Assembly (NCBI RefSeq): GCF_014287475.1
Contig: NZ_JACOPF010000001.1
Location: 1,612,001 to 1,676,000 of the forward strand
DNA length: 64,000 nt
DNA from: Mediterraneibacter hominis
Lineage (GTDB): Bacteria; Bacillota; Clostridia; Lachnospirales; Lachnospiraceae
Reading direction: 5' to 3'
The notes below the pieces were generated by a model that was not told the DNA's origin, searched no databases, and saw only the letters and a program-made list of their open reading frames with translations. Position 1 is the first letter of the stretch. Every line of letters starts with the position of its first letter. The translations under genes were made by a program, and so were the position numbers. Of the stretch, positions 1-7,390 are shown piece by piece.

Positions 1-414
1 CCCTCCTGTAATTAAGAAGCTGACTCCTTCCAGTATTGTCATCATGGAAAGAGTTACTATCAGAGGCGCTACATGGGTTTCTGTGATAATGATACCGTTA
101 ATTAATCCAATCGCTGTTCCAAGCAGCATACCCACAGCACATGCCAGCATCCAGTTCATTCCAAAATTTTTCATCAACACTGCCGTCACTACAATATCTA
201 CAGAAATCTGATATCCTACCGAAAGGTCAATTCCCCCAGTAATAAGAACAAAGCTAAATCCGACTGAGCAAATACCAACTGTAGCTATCTGTTTCGCAAT
301 ATTAAAAAAGTTCTTCGCCTGCATAAACTGTGGTGATACAATGCTGAAAAACAACATCAATGCCAATAGTACGATAAAAACCGCAAATTCTTTACTTTTT
401 ATAATTCTCTTCAT
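1..414 (-). CDS. Sugar ABC transporter permease (RbsC-like), partial
   Basis: The first 138 residues of an inner-membrane permease are visible; the C-terminus lies beyond the window. The N-terminus is a charged MKRIIKSKEF followed by a hydrophobic helix, and the segment ITGGIDLSVGY is the hallmark of the ribose/galactose/AI-2 type permease family (BPD_transp_2). The ATG at 412-414 directly follows the TAA stop (415-417) of the upstream ATPase gene, so the two are translated as a unit. The family partners with a double-domain ATPase and a periplasmic-type binding lipoprotein; the binding protein is not in the window. The substrate is probably a sugar but cannot be read from sequence. Confidence 0.9.
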   Translation of the reverse strand, partial: MKRIIKSKEFAVFIVLLALMLFFSIVSPQFMQAKNFFNIAKQIATVGICSVGFSFVLITGGIDLSVGYQISVDIVVTAVLMKNFGMNWMLACAVGMLLGTAIGLINGIIITETHVAPLIVTLSMMTILEGVSFLITGG

Positions 415-1902
415 TTATTCCGCACCTGCCGCTTTCGTTAAAATTGTTTCTTGTGATATTTCATTTTTATTTAATGTTCCTGCCATCCTACCTTTACACA
501 GCACGATAATCCGATCTGACATTCCAATTAATTCTTCCATATCTGATGAAATCATAACAATGGCTTTTCCCTGATTTGCCAGTTCATTCATCACCTCATA
601 GATTTCCTGCTTTGCGCCTACATCAATTCCTCGGGTAGGTTCATCGAAAATAATAATATCCGGATCCATAGCAAGCCATTTTGCCAGTACTACCTTCTGC
701 TGATTCCCTCCACTTAAATTTTTCACAAGCTGTTCGATCGTTGGCGTTTTAATCCGCAGTATTTTTTCATATTTTTCTGTCACTTCATTTTCCTTTGCAG
801 ACTTAATCACACTATATTTTGATATATGTTTCAGACACGGCATCGTTGTATTCTCCCGAATACTCATCTCCAGGACAACTCCATGCCTTTTTCTGTCTTC
901 CGGAATCATAGCGATATTATTTTCTATCGCCTCCCGGCAATTCTTAGGCCGAAAACTTTTTCCTTTATATATGATTTTCCCTGAGGTAATCCGTTCACTG
1001 CCAAATATAAGCTGTGCCAGTTCTGTACGGCCGGCTCCTACCAGCCCTCCCAGTCCTAAGACTTCTCCTTTCTTTATCTCAAAGCTGATGTCTTTTATTC
1101 CATTTCCACTTAGCTTATCCAGCTTCATAATCGTTTCTCCCGCCGGTTTCTTCCGAACCGGATACGATTCGTTTAACTCTCTTCCAACCATCAGCCGGAT
1201 AAGCTCTTGTTTATTTGTATCTGCTGTGTTGACTGTAGTTATGTACTTTCCATCCCTGATAACTGTCACTCGATCGGATAACCGGAATATTTCTTCCATA
1301 CGATGCGAAATATAAAGTATCGTGACTCCTTCTGCCTTAAGCCTGTCCACAATCTCATACATCGCTTCAACCTCCGTGATCGTCAAGGGGGCTGACGGTT
1401 CATCCATGATCAGTATTTTCGCATCCTTTGAAATTGCCTTTGCTATCTCCACAATCTGTTGGAAACCCGTTGTCAAGTCTGCAACCTTCACTTTTGGATC
1501 AATCCTGACATGCAGTCTTTCAAAAAGTTCTTTTGCCTTTTCCTCCATTGCTTTTCTGTCCAGAACCATCCCTTTGAGCATATATTCTCCCATAAAAATA
1601 TTTTCCGCTGCCGACAATACCGGAACCAAAGTAAATTCCTGATATATCACCGCTACGCCCTTCTGTCTGGAAAGCTTAGGCGTGAGCTTGTCAAAGGTCT
1701 CTCCACATATCTCTATTGTTCCCCGGCTAGGTTCAATCGCTCCGGAGATCGTCTTAATCATTGTTGATTTCCCAGCTCCGTTTTCTCCTACGATGGCATG
1801 AACTTCTCCTTCTCTAAATTCCATGTTCATGTCATCTAACGCTACAACCCCCGGATACAGTTTGGAAATGTGGTTCAGTTTTAATATAGTATCTCCAATC
1901 AT
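415..1902 (-). CDS. Sugar ABC transporter ATP-binding protein (RbsA/MglA family)
   Basis: A 495-residue protein with two fused nucleotide-binding domains, normal for the RbsA/MglA/XylG family that energises sugar import. The N-terminal domain has Walker A GENGAGKST near residue 40, a degenerate signature (TTGFQQIVEIAK) and Walker B ILIMDEPSA. The C-terminal domain has a degenerate Walker A (GLVGAGRTEL) but a good signature LSGGNQQK and Walker B IIIFDEPTRGID. This asymmetry is usual in the family. A strong AAGGAGTTG ribosome site precedes the ATG. It is cotranscribed with the downstream permease and divergent from a two-component system that may control it. Confidence 0.95.
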   Translation of the reverse strand: MIGDTILKLNHISKLYPGVVALDDMNMEFREGEVHAIVGENGAGKSTMIKTISGAIEPSRGTIEICGETFDKLTPKLSRQKGVAVIYQEFTLVPVLSAAENIFMGEYMLKGMVLDRKAMEEKAKELFERLHVRIDPKVKVADLTTGFQQIVEIAKAISKDAKILIMDEPSAPLTITEVEAMYEIVDRLKAEGVTILYISHRMEEIFRLSDRVTVIRDGKYITTVNTADTNKQELIRLMVGRELNESYPVRKKPAGETIMKLDKLSGNGIKDISFEIKKGEVLGLGGLVGAGRTELAQLIFGSERITSGKIIYKGKSFRPKNCREAIENNIAMIPEDRKRHGVVLEMSIRENTTMPCLKHISKYSVIKSAKENEVTEKYEKILRIKTPTIEQLVKNLSGGNQQKVVLAKWLAMDPDIIIFDEPTRGIDVGAKQEIYEVMNELANQGKAIVMISSDMEELIGMSDRIIVLCKGRMAGTLNKNEISQETILTKAAGAE

Positions 1903-2029
1903 TTCCTCAACTCCTTCCTTTCGTTTGTTGTTAAAAACATTTTATACCGTCAATTTCACGAAAAAAAGGAACCATTTTTTACATAAAGTATACATTTTTA
2001 ACCACTGCAGGTTTTAAAAGTCTTATTTA

Positions 2030-2058
2030 TTGTCAAGCCTTTCCAAATCTGCTAAAAT
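2030..2058 (+). promoter_or_regulatory. Predicted promoter of the two-component operon
   Basis: TTGTCA (2030-2035), 17-bp spacer, TAAAAT (2053-2058): a good vegetative promoter about 100 bp upstream of the response regulator ATG. The rest of the 257-bp divergent gap (1903-2159) is AT-rich; no equally good promoter was found for the leftward transporter genes. Confidence 0.55.
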
Positions 2059-2159
2059 TTTGATTAGCGTTAATTAAATCATTCTCTGCAGACAGTGAAA
2101 CAACTCATTTACTGCACTGCACATGGAATAGAAGGCAGAAACATATTAGGAGGATATTC

Positions 2160-3797
2160 ATGTTTAAAGTGCTGATCGTAGACGATGAGATTTATGTCGT
2201 AGCGTTAATTCAGAAACTTATTTCATGGGGGAAATATCAAATGGAAATAGCCGCTACAGCCAACGATGGAGTAGCCGCCCTTTCATTGGTAAAGGAAATT
2301 GTTCCAGATCTCGTAATCGTAGACGTACGTATGCCCGGTTATGACGGTCTGACCTTTATGAACGAAGTCCGCAAATTCAATACCAACGTAAAATTTATCG
2401 TAATCAGCGGTCATAAGCAGTTCGACTATGCTCGTGAGGCTCTGCGCAGCAATGTGGCAGACTACCTCCTAAAACCTATTAATAAAGAAGAACTGGAATG
2501 TGCTGTCCGCCGTGTATATGAACAACTGGCAGAAACACAGCAGCGGGAAAACTCCCTAAAGGAAATCTCAATTCAACTAGATGCAGGCAGAAAGCAGGCA
2601 CAGAAAATATTCTTTGAACATGTGCTTAAAGGGGACATTTCTTTTCCATGTGAATTATTTTCCATTAACGAGCAATATCTGACTCATTTTCGCCCCGGCA
2701 TATTCCAGATGTGCGCCCTGGTTCTTGATGCGTCGGCAAACATCTCGGATTCAGGCAAAACTGTTCCGCTTTTACTCATGGAAGCCCGTACAGTTCTTTT
2801 TTCTGCCCTGCAAGAATTATGTATGGAAATATTGGAATATACTTACAAAAATATTTCTTTCTTTTTTCTAAATTATACAGTGGAAAAACAGGATTCCCTT
2901 CTCCCTGTTTTAAAAAAGCATCTGGAAAACTGCGAACGGAGTACAAAGAAATTCGCCGGACTATCTTTCCATATCTGTTTAGGCAGTCTCTGCAATGAGC
3001 CGTTGTCATTCTCTGATACGGCTTCCAGCCTTATAAAATGTCTCCTTTCCAGAACCGCACTTTGGAATAAGAAGCTGCTTACACCTTCTGAGCTTCATAC
3101 TGCGCCAGAATTGCTCAATACAATTATAGATTACCGGAAAGAAGCACTTTCTAACGCGTTAGCCTCTCTCAATGAATCAGAAATACGCCGCTGTATAAAG
3201 GATATGTATTCCAGGGCGTACTATGTCCTGGAGGAAGACAGTCTTTTATATTATCGCCTATACGTAAAATTACTTGAAAAAATCTACCTCTATTTTCATG
3301 ACATCGGTGTATGTAATGAATCCGAAACTGCATTTAAAGAACGTATGCTTAAACTCTATATTTCCGCATCTTCTCCACAGGAATATGCTGCTTCTTTATC
3401 TACAGAAACTGCACGCATGGTAGCCGAAAATCAACTGTCTGCCGACAGTCGTTCTACCCCCCCCCCTATCCGGATTGTAAAGCGGTATATCGCCGAGCAC
3501 TACAGCGAGGATATCAGCTTATCCGATGCGGCAAAAATAGTAAATCTTTCTCCTGTATATTTAAGCAGACTATTTAAAAAGGAAGAAGGGATCAATTTTT
3601 TAGATTACCTGAACCAATATCGGATTGACATTTCAAAAAATCTGTTGAAAGACGTAAAACATAATATTCTTGAGACAGCTTCCCTGTCTGGTTTCGGCAG
3701 TACGAAATATTTTTCTAAAATATTTAAGAAAACCGTGGGAATCACACCTTCCGAATATAGAAAACGTCATTTAGGAACAAACGGAGGGGAAAAATGA
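2160..3797 (+). CDS. Response regulator, YesN-type (receiver plus AraC HTH)
   Basis: A 545-residue DNA-binding response regulator. The receiver occupies residues 1-120 with acidic pair DDE at 8-10, phosphoacceptor Asp55 in IVDVRMPG and Lys in LLKPINK. A long middle domain of about 300 residues follows, then an AraC/XylS double helix-turn-helix from about residue 440, ending in GITPSEYRKR. An ideal AGGAGG lies upstream of ATG 2160. The stop overlaps the kinase start by 4 bp (ATGA), so the partners are coupled. YesN-type regulators commonly control neighbouring sugar transporters, which fits the divergent RbsA/RbsC genes. A run of ten C residues lies inside the reading frame just before the HTH. 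Confidence 0.93.
   Translation: MFKVLIVDDEIYVVALIQKLISWGKYQMEIAATANDGVAALSLVKEIVPDLVIVDVRMPGYDGLTFMNEVRKFNTNVKFIVISGHKQFDYAREALRSNVADYLLKPINKEELECAVRRVYEQLAETQQRENSLKEISIQLDAGRKQAQKIFFEHVLKGDISFPCELFSINEQYLTHFRPGIFQMCALVLDASANISDSGKTVPLLLMEARTVLFSALQELCMEILEYTYKNISFFFLNYTVEKQDSLLPVLKKHLENCERSTKKFAGLSFHICLGSLCNEPLSFSDTASSLIKCLLSRTALWNKKLLTPSELHTAPELLNTIIDYRKEALSNALASLNESEIRRCIKDMYSRAYYVLEEDSLLYYRLYVKLLEKIYLYFHDIGVCNESETAFKERMLKLYISASSPQEYAASLSTETARMVAENQLSADSRSTPPPIRIVKRYIAEHYSEDISLSDAAKIVNLSPVYLSRLFKKEEGINFLDYLNQYRIDISKNLLKDVKHNILETASLSGFGSTKYFSKIFKKTVGITPSEYRKRHLGTNGGEK
3457..3466 (+). repeat. C10 homopolymer inside the response regulator gene
   Basis: Ten consecutive C bases encode the Thr-Pro-Pro-Pro stretch that links the middle domain to the AraC HTH. 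A slip of one base would cut the HTH from the receiver. Confidence 0.95.
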
Positions 3798-4849
3798 AAG
3801 TATCGAAGCATCTAAAATTTCTGACTTCCGGAAAGGTAATCTTTGTGTTTTTGCTAGACACTCTGCTCATTATCTGTACGTTTTTATTCTTTGGCTGGCT
3901 GCTAAACGAACTAAAGCCTCCTGCAAAGGGCTATTTTTCTTACCGAGAAACCGCACTATGCCTGGGGCTTTCTCTTTTATTAAGCGGAGTTCTTACTTAT
4001 CTGCTGCTTATCCGCCAGCTTTGGAATATAGAAGAATTTATTACAAAGCACGCTTCTGTCTTCGATGCAGAAAAGGCAGACAATGCAGGAGACACCTTTT
4101 CTCCTCCTACGATTGATACAACTCTATATCATTTGATCCAGCAGCAGGAATTTGCCAATGCACAGAAGAGATTTGAAGAAAAACAGAGAAAAAAGGCCGA
4201 GCTCTATGCATTATCCTCTCAAATCGATCCACATTTTCTTTATAACGCTTTAGACTCAATCAGAGGATATGCCCTTATACATGATATGGAGGAAATCTCT
4301 GATATAACAGAAGCTCTCTCACGCGTATTTCGAAACATGATTTCCGACAAACAGGAGCTTTTGTCTTTTCGCCAGGAAATGGATAACATCAACAATTACA
4401 TGAAGGTTCAGCAATTCCGATTTAATAATAAATTTGATTATTCCTTTGACGTAGAAGAAGAATTACCTGATAAGTATATGATTCCCCGCATGGTACTACA
4501 GCCTTTAGTAGAAAATGCCATAACCCATGGATTGGAGCACAAAATAGAAGGAGGACGTATACAGATTCGCGCCTATACAACAGAGCATAAATTTATTCTT
4601 GCCGTCACAGACAATGGTGCTGGCATAAGCGAGGAACGTCTTGAATTTCTGGAAAATGCAATGCACATCGCCTATTCGGATTATAGCCATGCAACAGGTA
4701 CAGACACACACGCCGGAATCGCCCTGATTAATATCAACAGACGAATTAAGCTGACCTTTGGCAATGAATACGGCATATCTTTAAGCAGTACTCCGAATAT
4801 ACGGACAACCTCCGAGGTAACATTCCCTCTGCTTCTCTGCCGGCAATAG
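3794..4849 (+). CDS. Sensor histidine kinase, YesM/LytS type
   Basis: A 351-residue membrane kinase. Two hydrophobic helices lie near residues 14-37 and 52-73, with only a short loop between them, so there is no large extracellular sensor domain. The cytoplasmic part has the His_kinase motif with His147 in QIDPHFLYNALDSI, the N box PLVENAITHG and the ATP-lid motif DNGAGIS. Most YesM proteins are about 550-600 residues with an extracellular dCache-type sensor; this one lacks it and may sense through the membrane or through a partner protein. It overlaps the regulator upstream by 4 bp, and the pseudo-ATPase gene starts 10 bp downstream. Confidence 0.92.
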   Translation: MKVSKHLKFLTSGKVIFVFLLDTLLIICTFLFFGWLLNELKPPAKGYFSYRETALCLGLSLLLSGVLTYLLLIRQLWNIEEFITKHASVFDAEKADNAGDTFSPPTIDTTLYHLIQQQEFANAQKRFEEKQRKKAELYALSSQIDPHFLYNALDSIRGYALIHDMEEISDITEALSRVFRNMISDKQELLSFRQEMDNINNYMKVQQFRFNNKFDYSFDVEEELPDKYMIPRMVLQPLVENAITHGLEHKIEGGRIQIRAYTTEHKFILAVTDNGAGISEERLEFLENAMHIAYSDYSHATGTDTHAGIALININRRIKLTFGNEYGISLSSTPNIRTTSEVTFPLLLCRQ

Positions 4850-4859
4850 GAGTTTTAAT

Positions 4860-6314
4860 ATGAAAAAAGAAATATTGTATCTGCATAATATCTGTTTTGA
4901 AGAAAATGCTGTCAAAATTGTCCGCCATGCTGATTTTCGGGTTTTTGCAGGAGAGATTGTCGGTCTGGCAGGCAGAAACCATTCCGGTAAAACCACATTA
5001 TTAGGCGCAGCTACGGGAGAGTTCCCTGCTAAAACAGGAATCGTATATATAAAAGAACAAAAAAAGGTACTCCGTTCTATCGAGCAGGCCCGCAAAGAAG
5101 GAATTTTTCTGATTAAGCCATCAGGTTCACTCATAGACAACTTTTCCATTCGTGATACACTTAAATTGAACTTTGCCTTTGCCAGAAAAAAATACAGTTA
5201 TAAAGAATACGCGAAAAAATGTAAATATATTTTCGATCTGCTTAAGATAAAAGAACCCGCCGATACCTATATAGCAGATTTAAGTTTTCATAAAAGGCTT
5301 CTTATCGAAATGGCGCAGGCAGTTATTTGCAACAGTCAGGTGTTGGTTCTCGATAACGTGGTAAGCCTTCTGTCTGCTTCTGCAAGAAAGGAGATGACCC
5401 TTGTATTCAACATCTTGCGCATACATGGTATCAGCCTTGTTCTAATTGAAAACGAGGCAAATTGCATCCTCCCATACCTAGACCGTCTCTGTATCATGCG
5501 TAAGGGAAGAATCACTGCGGAATTAGGGCGGGATGAAATGGAGCTTCCTCTTATTCTGTCCCTAATTGAAGGAGAAACCTTGCCTCCAAAAAACGGTGTT
5601 TTCTCCCGAATCTCCCCCGCCGACAGTTCTAAAAAATTACTGGATTTTTCTCACATATATACATGGAATAACAAATTAAAGGATCTCACTTTTTCTCTCT
5701 ATGAGGGTGAAACTCTGGGACTGTGGAACAAAAACTATCATTCCGGCAAAGCGCTTTTTGCACTGATGCGCGGAAGTCTCCCTGTTCTCTGCGGAACCAT
5801 CCGCGTAAACGGGAATATATATTCTCCGGAACAGCAAAATGTACAGCAGCATAAACTTATGCTGATACCGGAAGAAGATGACTTTTTTACCAATATGGAC
5901 TTAGGAGCAAATATCTGCTTTAGTGCACTTAAATCAAATTCCTCCGCAGGAATCGTTCTGAAAAAAGGCAGACTGCTCTATCTTACACACGATTTATTAA
6001 GTGAGTATTTTTGCGATGAAGGGTATCGACTATTTGCCAATCAGTTCATCACAGATAACCCTTTAATCAAAAAGAAAGCTTCCATCTGCCGCGCTGTCGC
6101 CTGTGGCGCCAGGATAATTATATATGATAATCCTTGTTTAAAAATGGATCTGCATGAGAAGGCACTCTTTTATCAGGATATTCTTCGAACCCAGAAAAAG
6201 AAGACTTCCCAGCTTATTATCTCCGCTTACCTGGATACGCTCTATCCTGTTTGTAACCGTATTTTACAGATACATGAGGGTAAAATTATAAAAGAAATAG
6301 CTCCTGAAATTTAA
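4860..6314 (+). CDS. Degenerate RbsA-like double ATPase, third gene of the two-component operon
   Basis: A 484-residue protein with the layout of a sugar ABC ATPase but decayed catalytic motifs. Domain 1 keeps Walker A (GRNHSGKTTLL). Its signature is lost (DLSFHKRLLIEMAQ in the expected place) and Walker B reads VLVLDN, with Asn replacing the catalytic Glu. Domain 2 has NYHSGKAL instead of a P-loop, KKASICRAVACG in place of LSGGNQQ, and IIIYDNPC in place of DEP. Both hydrolysis sites therefore look dead, while the reading frame is long and intact. It lies 10 bp after the kinase with no permease beside it. I infer a regulatory role (nucleotide or transporter sensing) rather than transport. It could instead be a diverged transporter ATPase. 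Confidence 0.8.
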   Translation: MKKEILYLHNICFEENAVKIVRHADFRVFAGEIVGLAGRNHSGKTTLLGAATGEFPAKTGIVYIKEQKKVLRSIEQARKEGIFLIKPSGSLIDNFSIRDTLKLNFAFARKKYSYKEYAKKCKYIFDLLKIKEPADTYIADLSFHKRLLIEMAQAVICNSQVLVLDNVVSLLSASARKEMTLVFNILRIHGISLVLIENEANCILPYLDRLCIMRKGRITAELGRDEMELPLILSLIEGETLPPKNGVFSRISPADSSKKLLDFSHIYTWNNKLKDLTFSLYEGETLGLWNKNYHSGKALFALMRGSLPVLCGTIRVNGNIYSPEQQNVQQHKLMLIPEEDDFFTNMDLGANICFSALKSNSSAGIVLKKGRLLYLTHDLLSEYFCDEGYRLFANQFITDNPLIKKKASICRAVACGARIIIYDNPCLKMDLHEKALFYQDILRTQKKKTSQLIISAYLDTLYPVCNRILQIHEGKIIKEIAPEI

Positions 6315-6315
6315 A

Positions 6316-6355
6316 AATAGAGAAGAATACCGACTCCTCCGGTTTCTTCTCTATT
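6316..6355. terminator. Bidirectional terminator between the pseudo-ATPase gene and prdB
   Basis: An inverted repeat AATAGAGAAGAA...TTCTTCTCTATT, with a near-complementary ACCG/CGGT core, sits between the converging genes. Confidence 0.75.
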
Positions 6356-6362
6356 CGTCCAA

Positions 6363-7088
6363 TTATATTTTTGCGACATATTCGAACGGAAGCGGTACCA
6401 CCTTCCCCGGTGTGTCAATCTTCACTAGCTGTTCTAATGCTGCTTTTACGATGCCCGTCTGCATTTCTACGTCGTTCGGCGCGCCTGCGTTAGCGCCCAT
6501 TGGCACTAGCGGAGCCGCTGCACGTGGCGTACCGGTCTGACGGACGACCGGTGGGAGCGCTGCAATTATAATTGTCGGAATTCCAGCCTCCTCGATTGCT
6601 CTCTGCACCAAAACTGCAGAGCGATGACAGGTTCCTCACCCGGCTGTCAGGATCACTGCGTCCACATCTTCTTCTTTGAACATTTTGGCTATCGCAGGCC
6701 CTGTTTCATGTTTAAATTTTTCCTGGTCGCCGCCGCCTCCCATGAAGCCCGCATGCACAGGAGCGCACGCCCGTATAAAACCTTCTGCAGCCAATTCATG
6801 GATGCGGTCTATCGGAAACATGCAGTTGATATCTTTGTTGACATCACTATTATCATATCCCCCATGAGATACCATCAACTCGCTCGAGGGCGTATCATTT
6901 GTAATCTTCCGCCAGGTAGAATCTCCGGCCAGGTTAAAGCGTTCCTGGCTTTTACAATGTACGCCCGCCGCTGTAGCAAGTGCAATGGACATTTCTTTCA
7001 GCTCTTTCTTTACCGGCGTCCAAACTGGCGGCGGAGTAATTGGAACAAAAATTTCTGACTGTATTCCTTTTACCGTCGTTAAACTCAC
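6363..7088 (-). CDS. prdB: D-proline reductase PrdB, selenoprotein
   Basis: PrdB carries the selenocysteine of D-proline reductase, which reduces D-proline to 5-aminovalerate as a Stickland electron sink. The frame runs from a GTG start at 7088 (AAGGAGG nine bases upstream) through an in-frame TGA at 6636-6638 to the stop at 6363. This gives 241 residues with Sec at 151, in the context ILTAG-U-GTCHRSAVLVQR. The Sec-x-x-Cys pattern and length match known PrdB proteins, and a SECIS-like hairpin follows the TGA. Stopping at TGA would leave a 150-residue fragment and an orphan. The start overlaps the stop of the small upstream gene (GTGA), so the two are translationally coupled. It pairs with PrdA, encoded two genes upstream. 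Confidence 0.96.
6601..6621 (-). promoter_or_regulatory. SECIS element of prdB
   Basis: Fourteen bases after the TGA codon the minus strand forms a perfect 7-bp stem, CTCTGCA/TGCAGAG, with loop GTTTTGG. Position and size suit a bacterial SECIS recognised by SelB. Confidence 0.8.
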
Positions 7089-7390
7089 CTCTGTCTGCCT
7101 CCTTCTTCATTTTTTTCTTCCATCTCTTTTCGATGTCTGATATATGTGTCAAGATTCGATACGTACTTCTCATTTGCCTTCGGGCCAAGCTGTTCTACAA
7201 AGCTCATATTCCATGCGACTTCCTGTCCGACCTTCAGAGGATACTCGGTAATCAGCATCCTCATGGGAATTTTCAGAAATCCAAGCCTTCCCTTTAAATC
7301 AATTCCGACACAGCCTTCATGGATCTCCACAATCACGCCTTCCATACGTATCATCTTATCACCATACTGTAATTCTTTTCTGTCAGTCAT
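7085..7390 (-). CDS. Small proline reductase cluster protein (CBO2463/CBO2479-like)
   Basis: A 101-residue soluble protein between prdA and prdB. It overlaps prdA by 8 bp and prdB by 4 bp, so it is clearly part of the operon. The centre has a beta-rich stretch (VIVEIHEGCVGIDLKGRLGF), while the C-terminus is highly charged (RHRKEMEEKNEEGGRQR). I recall a small conserved domain of this kind in proline reductase clusters of Clostridium, but its role is unknown to me. The ribosome site for the ATG at 7390 is weak, and a start at Met13 (IRMEGV region) is also possible. The single Cys in HEGCVG might matter for redox function; this is speculation. Confidence 0.75.
   Translation of the reverse strand: MTDRKELQYGDKMIRMEGVIVEIHEGCVGIDLKGRLGFLKIPMRMLITEYPLKVGQEVAWNMSFVEQLGPKANEKYVSNLDTYIRHRKEMEEKNEEGGRQR

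Noticed and set aside
6363..7088. Two separate genes or a frameshifted prdB
   Set aside because: The two frames are the same reading frame joined by a single TGA in the known Sec position, with a SECIS stem. It is one selenoprotein gene.
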